Source: Strigamia acuminata
Taxonomy: Eukaryota; Arthropoda; Chilopoda; Geophilomorpha; Linotaeniidae
Assembly (NCBI GenBank): GCA_949358305.1
Contig: OX442322.1
Coordinates: 7,130,001 to 7,194,000 of the forward strand
Length of the DNA: 64,000 nt
Reading direction: 5' to 3'
Shown here: one piece after another, positions 50,901 through 60,163 of the stretch
Position numbering within the stretch: position 1 is the stretch's first letter
Layout: each line of letters starts with the position of its first letter
The notes under the pieces: model-generated
Database searches by the model: none
Told to the model about the DNA's origin: nothing
Seen by the model: only the letters and a program-made list of their open reading frames with translations
Made by a program: the position numbers and the translations under genes

Positions 50901-52056
50901 TAAAAATGCGTACATTATCGTTATAATGGACGTGGCGACTCGTTGGCCCGAGTTGTACGCCGTCGCTAGACCTTCAGCAGAAAAAATCGTTGAATGTATC
51001 TACGACGTGGCGTTACGTTACGGATTTCCACGTAAAATAATATCCGACAACGGACCCCAATTTATCTCGAAAATTTGGGGTAAGTTTTGTGAGAAATTCG
51101 GGATTGTGGCGTCACATACTTCGACCTACAATCCCAGAACAAATCCCGTTGAGCGACTCAACAGGGACATTAAATATGCACTAAGCATATTCACTGACAT
51201 CCACAATAGGTGGGATGAATACTTGAGGGAGATCGCGTTCAGCATACGAACAACAGTCTCGAGGACGAGAGATTTTTCTCCGGCCTACCTCAACTTCGCC
51301 CGGGAGCTACGAGTGCCTTGGGACCCACGAGTGGCAGAGTCAGTAAATGTGGTGGACCCCGAGAAACCACATGAGTACGTGTATAAATTGGAGCAAACCA
51401 TCTCCAACACGTACAAGCACATGATGGCGCACATTTTTAACATGCGCGACCGCATTTTACAAGATAAAAGCGGTGGAAAATTCGTGAATTTCGAGATTAA
51501 TGATTTAGTGTGGAAGGACACACACATCCTCTCAAATGCAGCGAGAGGAATCACCGCCAGCTTGGCCGACAAAAGAGACGGTCCGTATGTGATCATCGGC
51601 AAGCATGGCGGTAACGCGTATAAATTACGTAAGCTCGAGGACAATACCGAGCACAAATCGATCCAGGTACGAGAGTTAACTCCGTACATTCCGGAATTCC
51701 CGCAAGAAATGTGGGCCAAGGGCCAAGTCAAGTCAAAAACTGACGGCCAAATCGTCGATATGTTCGCTGGCGAGTCGGAAAAAGCACCGCCAAGTGACAA
51801 CGAGGAGTATTTCGACGCCCCTTCACCACCGGTAAACGAGATAGTTGAATCCGTTCCGGATCCAATTTTGGTCGGGGGGGAAACAGGAGAAACTCCTGAA
51901 ACAAACACAAAAAACACGGATAAAAAAGAAAACAATAATGAGGAGGTACAGACACAAAAAACAACAAAAAATATCGTACCTGTCTCGACTCATCACCTGC
52001 GGCCCCGTGGAAGTAATCCGTTTATAAAAGACGGAAAGGTCGTAGGAAAGGAGTAG
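47923..52056 (+). CDS. pol: Element J pol: protease, reverse transcriptase, RNase H, integrase
   Basis: Entered by -1 slippage; an internal ATG at 47986 gives 1356 residues, used for numbering. Protease LLDSGADRSF (D99). Reverse transcriptase LCIDYRPLN, TTMDLSKGYWQ, MPFGLVNAPSTFQ, catalytic YLDD at 444-447. RNase H LHTDASRVGLGAAL and ATELECLAVVWA. Integrase zinc domain (HGHPLASHAG...CQRCQACK), DDE core D962, D1021 and E1056. The D-E spacing is 34 rather than 35, because the TNPVERLN block is one residue shorter than the usual TNGxVERxN. A GPYVIIG module and a Lys/Thr-rich tail ending at TAG 52054-52056 follow. No stop or shift is seen. Confidence 0.93.
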   Translation, partial: RVKKRVSAGGEEITSRPSAPFMKKKGFNKGFDKPPPVKEMGSDIANAQIQDRANNALQVITANAEAEAEEPNLLLEELPQVVEDTEEFRVFMCNVAVEYTSRLCMLPMTIEREKIMGLLDSGADRSFVSEDIVASLGLTDKIKGVNKNVRLKTANGMARPKGVILLTMEWLGGVEQHPFLVLPTCDRIFLLGLDLMASMEIQPNPITKSWNYIRNDRERPAIVVPPALIKEAADKTQWEKGLKKFVQDYNFKAFVAELQRDNVVETLVADAALELNEAAALRRVLLKYEGILSKKPGRTNRAIHEIKLTDNKPIRVAYKGMNPQKREIVQKMCQEMLDSGIVSEAQGEYATRVVLVMRPGSDPRLCIDYRPLNAVTEIDPIQMPSIESILRELSPFSWVTTMDLSKGYWQVEMRPEDKLKTAFYSPIGRLMFNVMPFGLVNAPSTFQRLIESVLGDILHQFVWAYLDDIVIASKTFEEHIEHIDQVLTRLAKAGLHVHPGKSKFCRKELAFLGYRIGVNGLAIGPEKIDAINRFPPPEDVKGVQRFMGMINFFGRLLPGLAEVAAPVTDLLKNENEFVWSNECNIAFNAIKRMLTEVGVMPLPDLNRPFILHTDASRVGLGAALLQTHVRDGVEQDLPCMFISRKLQGAEKNYNATELECLAVVWAIRKFRDYLEYTKFVVHTDHQALQWLMKLKEPAGRLARWQLELMACDLTIQYKPGKYNVVADALSRAPVSDPIDADDDGEDDSRIIYCPTSCHRWDLRKINEIPTASPADVKFCGFWTRLYQPAADNHPNAKKEFKLERRINDPLLSAFHAHVGRQMRSNPPTREEIIVQQKLDKKCQDRARFVLTGKYPPNLTRRQKRRYAHESIDYLLDDGLLVKHHPNHQDDLSESDTAVKVVIPASLIGRVLWLLHGHPLASHAGVSRTLYRATQLFHWTGMKKDIALFVHQCQRCQACKPRSKSPFETIFLGPYAPFDCLSVDVMGPKPVTGNKNAYIIVIMDVATRWPELYAVARPSAEKIVECIYDVALRYGFPRKIISDNGPQFISKIWGKFCEKFGIVASHTSTYNPRTNPVERLNRDIKYALSIFTDIHNRWDEYLREIAFSIRTTVSRTRDFSPAYLNFARELRVPWDPRVAESVNVVDPEKPHEYVYKLEQTISNTYKHMMAHIFNMRDRILQDKSGGKFVNFEINDLVWKDTHILSNAARGITASLADKRDGPYVIIGKHGGNAYKLRKLEDNTEHKSIQVRELTPYIPEFPQEMWAKGQVKSKTDGQIVDMFAGESEKAPPSDNEEYFDAPSPPVNEIVESVPDPILVGGETGETPETNTKNTDKKENNNEEVQTQKTTKNIVPVSTHHLRPRGSNPFIKDGKVVGKE

Positions 52057-52536
52057 AAAACGTTACGAGTCGATGGCGACGCTGAAAAACAAAAAAATTG
52101 ACCGATCGACAGCGCTAGCCATCAAAATCCGAGACTCTGAAAATTTCGCTAAGTCCAACAAAGCGGATATCGGTCGAATTCGCGTCACGAGATGGCGTGG
52201 AAACGCGGGACCCGTAGCAAAATTATCGGCACGGGTCGGATACCGCGTGCAAAAGACCCCGTAGCAGCGATCGCGCACGGGCGTAGAAACAAAGGAGCCC
52301 CGTAGCGTAACATGCGCACGGGCTGTTGCGCACAGTCATAAGCACCTGGTTCTGGAGTAAAATTACCCAGAACCCACCACGATTGCCTCGTTTTCACCCG
52401 GACTTCCGCTAAAATCAGCTGATCGTCGTCCGCACGTGATACACAGCGAGTGCATTTTTAACCAAGTTTTTGATCCATTTTACGAGAAGTTTTCAAGTTT
52501 TTTAATCGTGGTCTGACTGAACGCGCAATCCTCACG
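52057..52536 (+). other. Spacer after pol, element J
   Basis: A 63-codon frame starts at ATG 52073, 17 bases after pol (MATLKNKKIDRS), with no known domain. Otherwise I see nothing decisive; it may be the region from which the third ORF's RNA is processed. Confidence 0.4.
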
Positions 52537-52695
52537 ATGGATGAGGAAGGAGGGGACGAGGAAATGCTTGAAATACAGCATCATGACGAGAATTGGGACC
52601 CGGACATAAACGTAGTTCCACCCGATCAGGTAGTAGTCGGCATCGCCGCACGAGATTTAGCTCCGTGCGGTCGAATTAAAGATACACTTGACTAA
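52537..52695 (+). CDS. Small acidic ORF, candidate first exon of the J third gene
   Basis: 52 codons from ATG 52537 (MDEEGGDEEMLEIQ). The first 31 codons end in CAG, followed by GTAGTA (52630), a donor-like site. Joining at 52629 to the acceptor-like TTGCAG at 53425-53430 would enter ATGGAGCTC in frame (phase 0 on both sides). Alternatively it is a stand-alone micro-ORF. No family recognised. Confidence 0.45.
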   Translation: MDEEGGDEEMLEIQHHDENWDPDINVVPPDQVVVGIAARDLAPCGRIKDTLD

Positions 52696-52789
52696 TACTT
52701 GACATGAACGCTCTGCGTTCGAAATAGTGTATAATTATTATACTAATATCCACGATCGCGAGAGCGATTGTATTTTCTCCTATTATTTG

Positions 52790-52837
52790 TCTTCAAGGAC
52801 GCGATAGCAGACAAACTGTCGCCTCGCTCCTTGAAGA
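52790..52837 (+). other. Long RNA hairpin between pol and third ORF, element J
   Basis: A perfect 10-bp outer stem TCTTCAAGGA / TCCTTGAAGA encloses a second stem GCGATAG / CTGTCGC (one G-U pair). It lies in the predicted intron. Confidence 0.65.
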
Positions 52838-53430
52838 TGACTCACGACAATTGACACGAACGAGACAAAGGAAACGAGCTTTCTTTTTATATTCCAGAAA
52901 TGGGAATAATTTATTGGATGGATTTTGAAAGAATTTATAGAACGTTGTTTCTATTTTTATTTGCTATTTTATTTGCGAATTTTTTCCCGATGACACTAAT
53001 TTATTATAGATTCGTTTTTTAACTCGACTTTAACTCCGAATTTTTGGAGTTATTATTAGACAAATTTATTTCTTTACAAGTTAATTCACGACAAGAACAT
53101 TTGTTTACATGTTCTAAAATTGTTATTGGAGATTTTCACCAACGATTTCGCGAATTTATTGGTTTAAATACAAATTTACAGTTTAATTTTAAATTAAGCA
53201 ATCCGAAGAAAAATTTCCGGATTAATACGCTCGATTCCGTCTCGTGGTTATCATTGGACGTGAACCAGATGTGCCAAGAAGACTCTTTTCTTCCTGACAA
53301 GGACGAATCAATGAACAGGAATAGGACTCGACGAGCGGTCGCACGTTTCAGCGACGTTCCTCGAGCCCACCCCCTATTTATCTCCGTGTTATTGGCGATT
53401 TCATTAATTATTTTGTTTCCATCATTGCAG

Positions 53431-56298
53431 ATGGAGCTCCGAGACACATGGGGAGCGCTCAGCCCCGCATGCATAGTGCGAGCGGGCATATATCGAGGCG
53501 TACTGCCCGATTTTCTGCGCCGCTGCTTTGGCGAAGATGCGAAGCCATACCGCCTGCGCGTATTATTTTCGCGCGCCCTCGCCAAGCGTTGGGTTAACGA
53601 TTGTACACTCCTGGACGCGTTCCCGGAGTCGGTGCGAAACGTCGTCGCTGCAGAGCTCGCTCGCATCGATGACCCGAAGTCACCAATCTTCCACCCGGCC
53701 CTGTCGAGCCAATACTCCGGCAGGCCGGCGGAGGAGCATGTGTTGTTCGCGTGGCAAGCGGCCGAGACCGAGGAGGCCCGCGAAGAAGTGTATCAACACT
53801 ACCGCCAGCAGCTAATCGACACTGCGCCGGCGGTTGCAGAGCGGATTTTGCAAGACGACGGAATGAGCACCGCCGATATACATCTGTGGTGCGAGCAGAT
53901 TCGGCAGGGAGAAGTTACGCCACAGTGGCGACCGAGAATGGGGATTCTCACGTCACAAGCTGAAATGTGGCAACTCCACTATTTGGGAATTCTCGGCCCC
54001 AAATATAATTTCCCAAGGAAGCGCAAGCGCTCCAAGGGAACCGGGGGCAGCGAATCGCGCTCCCCGGGACGGTCGAAGAAACAGTGCGTCGAACAGCACT
54101 CGACCGTCAACGATGGAGCGGGAACGTCAGCGCAGCCACCGCGCGACCCCGCGAATTACACCAGACCAAGGGTGTTCGTCAACCGTCAGATGAAAGACGG
54201 TAAAGAGACTCGAGAAGTCTGGATTTCGGGTGACGAAGAGCGAGTCTCTCGTCCCCGTGTCGGCAGACATCCGCTAACTCATCGTGAGCAGCGGAAACGA
54301 GACCGCAAAGAGCGGTATTTCGCTCGCTGCGAGGCGCGAGGAATTCCCCTTCCCGAACACGCTCTCAAAGCAATCGAAGCGAAGGAAGCGAGAGAGGCAC
54401 GATCGAAGTCGAGTGGCCGATCTTCCGGGGAGCGTCGCGTCCTAGCGCCAGACACGCGGGACCTTCGCGAGATCATCACCCAGATGAAACGCAAGAAATT
54501 GTCTCGTTTCGACCCCGCGATGCAGTTCGCTCGCAAGATGGGCGTCGTCGAGCATGGTACCGTGATTCCACACGAAGTGGCACGGTGGTTAAGCGAATAT
54601 GTCAATTCGCGACCGCATGTAGAAAACGCGCCTACGGCCGTCGTTCCACCGACGAGTACTGTAAGCCAGCTCCCGGCACTCCAAGTCACGCCGACTGGAG
54701 TGCAAGCGACGCTGCCACCGCCAACACAACAGTCTTTGACGTTGCTGTTGCCGACGCAGTCATCAACGTCGCAACCGTTGCCAGCACAGCAGTCCCTGAC
54801 GCTGCCGCCGCCGACACAGCCGCTGCCGCCGCCGACGCAGCCCCCGCCGCCGCCGCCGCCGATGCCGGGTTCGAGCACTACGCCGAACTTGGCCGTCGAC
54901 GACTCGGTGATGTTGCCCGTTCACCAGAGCATTGCGCGGGAATGCCATAACGCCCGATTCGGAGAATATTACCCGAGCAAGGCAAGACACGACCGCACCG
55001 CGATGTGGTATGAACAGCGTGACGAAAACGCACGGCTGGCTCGAGAAGCAGCCAATCCATCGATCGAAGAGCTCTTGGCCTTCGCATTTGTGATGGAGGA
55101 CCCGAGGGCCGCCGCCGCTGCTCTGCAGGGCGCCGACGTCACTCAGCGCCATTTCATCGAGTGGGGGATTTCGATGATGCGGCACCACTCGCGCGCGTTC
55201 GCTGCAGATCCTGATCGCAGCAACCCTGTAAATCGGCGCAGTCTACAGCTGGCTTTGACGAAAATCATGGTCCAGTTATTGACCCCCTCGCTCTTTGGGG
55301 TCGGACGACAGGCGATGGCCTGTTGGTCCGTAGTAGACAGAGAGGGTGTGCAGATACCTCGCGCACTCGTTGGAGAATGGAGCGCCATTCTCCCCAACCC
55401 GGCGATGACTCGCTTCGAGCTGACCCGGGACGTGGTGAACCCCGAATGGGAGGGGTATAAGTTGCGGAGCATGGCCTTCCGCCACGCCGTTACCACGTGG
55501 GAGCCAACACCGTCAGCGCAGTCACACGCAATGATGGTCACGAGTGAAGAGCCGATGGAGAGCGACGCCGCCTCTTCGACTGCTTCACGTGGAGCCCCAA
55601 CTCCACCTCCGCCGCCGCCACCGATGCCACCAGCGGCGACGCCACAGACACCCGTCCTATCAAATGCGGCGGGTAAGCCTAGACGCCTGCTATGCCGGAC
55701 GCCGCCAACGATGTCCGCCGCTCGCCAGAGCCTGACGCCTCCCGCAGCCCAAGAAGCGCAGGAAGAGACTGTCCAGCAGGCAGTGGTTTCGAAGAGCGCC
55801 AAGCCAGCGAAAGCGGCGAAGCCTCCGACAAACTACTATGAGAAGTTGTGTGACGAGTTCTCTCAGCTGTCGATGACGACGGCGACGCGCAAATTCATCC
55901 TCGCGCAGAGAGACAAGGGGAAATCGGTATTCGTTTGGCTACACAACCAGGTGCGCCAGACCACCGATTTGATCCTCCATCAGCGTTTGCTGAGGGCCCA
56001 CCGTGCGCCTCGAACGGCCGCGGAGGCGAACGCGATCCGGCACACCAATTCCGGGTTTTCGGCGTTCATTCCGCGGGTTTGGCTGCATGAGAGGAGACGT
56101 GCCCCGTACGAGCCAGCCGGCGGCCACGCATTGTGCTTCATTTCCGAGCACGAGGACCCCCGCGACCAGTCTTCAGCCTTGGTTGGAGATCTGGTTTTGC
56201 CGCCCGGCGTTGTGCCGCCCGGCGCTGAGCCGCCCGTCCCTGGAGTGAGTTTCGCCCAGGCGATGGATCCAGCGTCGGGTCCCAGCAAGAAGGATTGA
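53431..56298 (+). CDS. Element J third protein, 955 residues, family unknown
   Basis: The open frame runs from 53044, but the natural start is ATG 53431 (MELRDTWGAL), which directly follows a pyrimidine-rich stretch and TTGCAG like an intron acceptor; the apparent hydrophobic segment before it (LLAISLIILF) is that pyrimidine tract in translation. So I see no signal peptide or membrane segment, and it is not an envelope-type protein. Visible parts: a helical N-terminal region (1-190), a basic PRKRKRSKG signal near 195 (nuclear-localisation-like), charged helices at 250-350, proline-rich runs near 428-480 and 725-737, and two further folded-looking regions (490-690 and 780-930, with YYEKLCDEFSQLSM). 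It is GC-rich and codon-biased unlike the AT-rich flanks. Function unknown. Confidence 0.7.
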   Translation: MELRDTWGALSPACIVRAGIYRGVLPDFLRRCFGEDAKPYRLRVLFSRALAKRWVNDCTLLDAFPESVRNVVAAELARIDDPKSPIFHPALSSQYSGRPAEEHVLFAWQAAETEEAREEVYQHYRQQLIDTAPAVAERILQDDGMSTADIHLWCEQIRQGEVTPQWRPRMGILTSQAEMWQLHYLGILGPKYNFPRKRKRSKGTGGSESRSPGRSKKQCVEQHSTVNDGAGTSAQPPRDPANYTRPRVFVNRQMKDGKETREVWISGDEERVSRPRVGRHPLTHREQRKRDRKERYFARCEARGIPLPEHALKAIEAKEAREARSKSSGRSSGERRVLAPDTRDLREIITQMKRKKLSRFDPAMQFARKMGVVEHGTVIPHEVARWLSEYVNSRPHVENAPTAVVPPTSTVSQLPALQVTPTGVQATLPPPTQQSLTLLLPTQSSTSQPLPAQQSLTLPPPTQPLPPPTQPPPPPPPMPGSSTTPNLAVDDSVMLPVHQSIARECHNARFGEYYPSKARHDRTAMWYEQRDENARLAREAANPSIEELLAFAFVMEDPRAAAAALQGADVTQRHFIEWGISMMRHHSRAFAADPDRSNPVNRRSLQLALTKIMVQLLTPSLFGVGRQAMACWSVVDREGVQIPRALVGEWSAILPNPAMTRFELTRDVVNPEWEGYKLRSMAFRHAVTTWEPTPSAQSHAMMVTSEEPMESDAASSTASRGAPTPPPPPPPMPPAATPQTPVLSNAAGKPRRLLCRTPPTMSAARQSLTPPAAQEAQEETVQQAVVSKSAKPAKAAKPPTNYYEKLCDEFSQLSMTTATRKFILAQRDKGKSVFVWLHNQVRQTTDLILHQRLLRAHRAPRTAAEANAIRHTNSGFSAFIPRVWLHERRRAPYEPAGGHALCFISEHEDPRDQSSALVGDLVLPPGVVPPGAEPPVPGVSFAQAMDPASGPSKKD

Positions 56299-56325
56299 TC
56301 GCTCCGAACACCGGCGGTCAGAGCT

Positions 56326-56337
56326 GGGAGGGGGACG
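56326..56337 (+). other. Polypurine tract, element J
   Basis: GGGAGGGGGACG abuts the 3' LTR. Confidence 0.8.
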
Positions 56338-57333
56338 TGTGGTGACCCGACTGGGGTGGGGCACGAAGAGTTTCTCTCGTGGCCTACATACGGGTAAAGA
56401 AGGGGAGTCGCACGCGCGCCTCCCTTCCCTCAGAGCATTGACATCCAGTCAATGGACGGGCGTCTGCCCTGGGGGAGTGGGGGAGATTCGTCTTCTCCAC
56501 TATTGGGTGGCTTTAGTCACCTGTCACCCCCCGCTTTGTGCAAAGGAATTCGCCTTGCACTGAGCGGGCAGAACCAACACAAAAATCAACCAAGATACAC
56601 GTAAAAGCCAAACGTCCTAAAACGATCAAGCCTAAGTACAAAGACTTCAGGAGTGACCTAGGACAAGGGACTTTCAACGTGAGTACGATTGATTTGTGTT
56701 AACCTCCGCAGAGTAACCTGCGAAACAAGATTACCACACTATTTTAGCAAGCCAGCTAGAAATAGTAAACCTACTCCAATTTAGCGAGTTGTGCAGACAA
56801 ACGGTCGCACAAGCCTAAATTGCAGTAACCACGACGAGCGTTCCCGCCGCTGTGTGTATCGCCGGGAACCACCAAGCGTCCGCCGCTGTGTGATCGCCGG
56901 ACACCTACAAAAAACCCTAAACCTAGACAACAGACCAGAAGTAAGACCTTTCAGGCATTCACTCGCGCCCGACCAGCGTGAGCCCGAAGGACCGAACGAG
57001 AAACGTGAGACGAGGACGCCATTCATTGCCACGCCGGCCCAAGACGACACCACGTTGCCACGCGGACGCCATCTTGGATCCACAGCGACAAAGGACGACC
57101 TCGACCAGTTTCCCGCCAACTTCACACCCCTTTCCTTTTACCTTTTTATTCCCTTACATATTTTATTCCCTTTTAACTGTATATTCCCGTATAATAAATA
57201 CATTTATTATATTTACCTTTTACATTGTCTTGCCGTGTTACATTATTTGGGTAACCGCTTGAGTAAAGCGGTATTGCGAGATCAGAGAGTGACTCATACC
57301 ACGTATCAGCGACAGACCGAGTTGAGCGCGACA
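56338..57333 (+). repeat. 3' LTR of element J
   Basis: 996 bp, partner of 43818-44813 and apparently identical, followed by GATG. Confidence 0.95.
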
Positions 57334-57337
57334 GATG

Positions 57338-59853
57338 TTGTCACACAAGACATGGTGGTAAAATCTATCTGCTAGCTCAGGAACGATTTCATGCAGAACT
57401 CTCACAATCCAAATGTAGTCCGTAACAGTTTCAGTCAGGGCTACATATTCGGCCTCCATAGTCGATAACGTGACATTACGTTGCTTGAAGGTTCTCCAGT
57501 AAATAGGTGAAGTTCCCAAAATCACTAGAGTTCCTCCAACAGAAATTTTAGTGTCTTGGTTATTCGCATAATCCGAGTCACTGTAGCCAATTACTTCTAC
57601 TCGATCATTGGGAAATAGCATCAATCCAAAATTTTTGGTCGTCCTCAGGTAGCTGAGTAAATCCAGCAACGCGATCCAATGGTCCCATCCTGGATTAGAC
57701 TGGAATTGACTTAAGATATTGACAGCATAGGTGATATCGGGTCTTGTCCACGATGCAATAAATGCTAAACATCCAAGTAGATTCCTATATGGGATTCCTT
57801 CCATTATTTTGAAATCTTGAATTGTGTCCGGACATTGTTGTTTCGTAAGGATCGTCGACTTTATCATCGGCTGTGATCTGATTTTCACTGGTCGCAAATG
57901 GTCCTCGAATTTCAGCAAGACCTTGTTGACGTAGGATCTTTGATGTAAGACCATTTGTTGTCCGTAGGGATAGAATTCGACTCCTAATAGTTTTCTCGTC
58001 TGTCCCAAACTGACCAAATCAAACTGTGTTTTGATCATATTAAGTACGTTGATTGCGTCATCGTACTGTTTGCCAAAGACTACGATATCGTCGACGTATA
58101 CAATTAGGTATGCAATGTTTTCATATTTGTACACGCAATTGCACCAATTCACATGTTGCAATCCAAGTTTTAACAAGGTGTCTTCTAATTCAATGCCCCA
58201 TTTTCTACCCGATTGATGCAAACCATATATCGCACGAAGAAGTCTACATACGTAGTTTTCTTTGCCTTGACAGACAAATCCTTTCGGTTGGCGCATATAT
58301 ATGGTTTTATGCAATTTTGCATAAAGATAGGCGCACTTCACATCGGCTTGGATATAGCTCCACTTCAACATGCAAACTAGTAGCGTAAACATGAACCGAA
58401 CAATGGAAAAGTCCACCACTGGTGAGAAAGTCTCCTCGTACGACTCGCCATAGACTTGTGAAAAGCCTTGCGCTACGAGTCTCGCCTTATAACGTGCAAT
58501 TTCTTGTTTGTCGTTCTGTTTTACAGTATAAATCCACTTGCAGCCGATTATCTTCGTGTCGGGTGGCAGTATAACCAACTTCGAAACGTCTCGTTCATGC
58601 ATTGTATCAATTTCATCGCACATCGCTTGGTTCCATTCTTCTTTTTCAGGTAGCTTTGCTATCTCCTCAAAACGTGTAGGTATGTGAACCTCGAGATGAT
58701 TAGCTTTGAAATTGAGAGTCAAGTCGTCTAGATCTAAATCAAAATCATCAGTTGTTACATTCGATTCGGATTGCTTCTTCTTTCTCTTATCCTCAAAGAG
58801 GTGCTCGAGAACATGGAGATTGTGGTCCGCGCAACAGCGTTTTACGTCTGGTATTGAGCGTAATTTCGGCTTATCGTATCCAACGATCGTGTACTCAATA
58901 TCCTTTTGTCCCGTCGGCCTAACTTTTTCCGTCTTCCTCCAGACAAGTGCAGGTATTGTCGCGACTGGATTCACTAGTGCTTGTCCAGGTTGCGGCAAAA
59001 CGTTTGGATATTTTACTCCTGGCAAGTTAGGTCGCAGTTCCTCGTTTGGCAATCTAAATTTCAATTTGAATTGCGGCAACTCTTGTTTTGCGTCTTCTTC
59101 CTTCTTAGTTGGTTGCGGCGGAGGAAGTGGTGGCCTGACATCTTCATCGGAGTAATATTGGCGATCATCGTTCTCAAAATTGTCATTCAAATTGTCGATA
59201 TACGTAGTATATTTCTCCGGGAGGTCCAGCACGCCTTCAACTCCGCGCCTGCTTTCGACAAATTTAACATCACTCGTTTCGATGACCTTTGAAAAATCTG
59301 GCAGCCAAACTCTGTAACCTTTTGTGATTCTTGAGTATCCGAGCATGATTCCGTGTAGGCTCTTGTTATCAATCTTTCCGTCTTGGATCCTCTTCTGCAC
59401 AAAGCAAAGACTTCCAAACTTTCTCAAATGTTGCAGTGACGGTTTGCAGCCATAATAAAGTTCCATTGGGGATTTATTCGAGTTTAGTTTGGCAATCCTA
59501 TTCCTAAGATAGTTGAAAGTGAAAATTGCTTCTCCCGAAAAACGATGCTCCAACTGCGCATCGTAAACGAGCGCACGCATCCCATTTGCCAAAGTCTGAT
59601 TTAATCTTTCGGAAACGCCGTTCTGGGCAGGAGTGTACGCATTAGTCCTTTCGTGGGCGATTCCTAGTCTCTGGAGGTACTCTCCAAACTTGTTGGAACA
59701 AAACTCCATGCCATTGTTCGTTCGAATGGCTAGAACCGATTTTCCGAGTAATCGTTCTATTCGTTTCACGTGTTTTTGAAAAATATCAAATACTTCGTCT
59801 TTTTTCTTCATTAGATAAACTGTTGAGTAACGCGAGTAATCGTCGGTAATGGT
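57338..59853 (-). CDS. pol: Element I pol: integrase core to RNase H
   Basis: About 838 codons open on the minus strand. Integrase core TNNGMEFCSNKF (Asn in place of the usual second Asp, as in F) and NGVSERLNQTLANG. GSLCFVQKR and KGYRVWLP region, acidic linker. Reverse transcriptase ARLVAQGFSQ, YEETFSPVVDFSIV, YGLHQSGRKWG, VYVDDIVVF (about 58090). RNase H GYSDSDYANN and STMEAEYVAL, ending at LCDNI where J begins. It is intact, and serves as the reference showing that several F stops replace Gln codons. The frame runs on artificially into the J LTR. Confidence 0.88.
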
Positions 59854-60163
59854 TGTTGATTTGTGGCATAGAGTTGTTCATATTGTGTAAAATTAGCAAT
59901 GGTGTGGAAAAACATCTATTGTGAAAGAAATGCAGGCCATCATTACTTGTCTAAGGCTGAGCAGCAAGTGATATTTATTATCCAGTCATGTGACTGGCCA
60001 AACATAAACAACGCCCCCTTTGGGCAGAACATACAGACTGCATGTAAACAAATACTGCAGCCAGCCGTGCAGGTAATTCATTACACTAATAATAGAATAT
60101 ATACAATGCAACAAATGTCATCGCTTGATGATATGATATAACAGAATACACCAAATCCTAACA
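59854..60163 (-). repeat. Solo LTR (Copia, F/I group) inside element I
   Basis: 310 bp flanked by ATGGT (59849-59853, 60164-60168). Plus ends TGTTGATTTG and TCCTAACA. It splits the integrase FLTITDDYSRY block of I. The strand is inferred from the TGTTAGGATT end resembling the start of related LTRs. Confidence 0.85.

Larger units (their letters stand above)
43818..57333 (+). mobile_element. Element J: 13.5-kb Ty3/Gypsy with a third large ORF
   Basis: Flanked by GATG (43814-43817, 57334-57337). The 996-bp LTRs (43818-44813, 56338-57333) read as identical, so insertion is very recent. Order: LTR, tRNA-Pro-type primer site, gag, -1 frameshift site, pol, structured spacer with a small ORF, a large third ORF of unknown family, polypurine tract, LTR. 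All three large frames are open. It lies in the RNase H region of element I, at the same codons where E lies in B. Confidence 0.95.

Noticed and set aside
53360-53430. Hydrophobic segment (LLAISLIILF) suggesting an envelope-like membrane protein in J
   Set aside because: It is the translation of a T-rich tract ending in TTGCAG just before an ATG, so it reads better as intron sequence; the rest of the protein has no signal peptide or membrane span.
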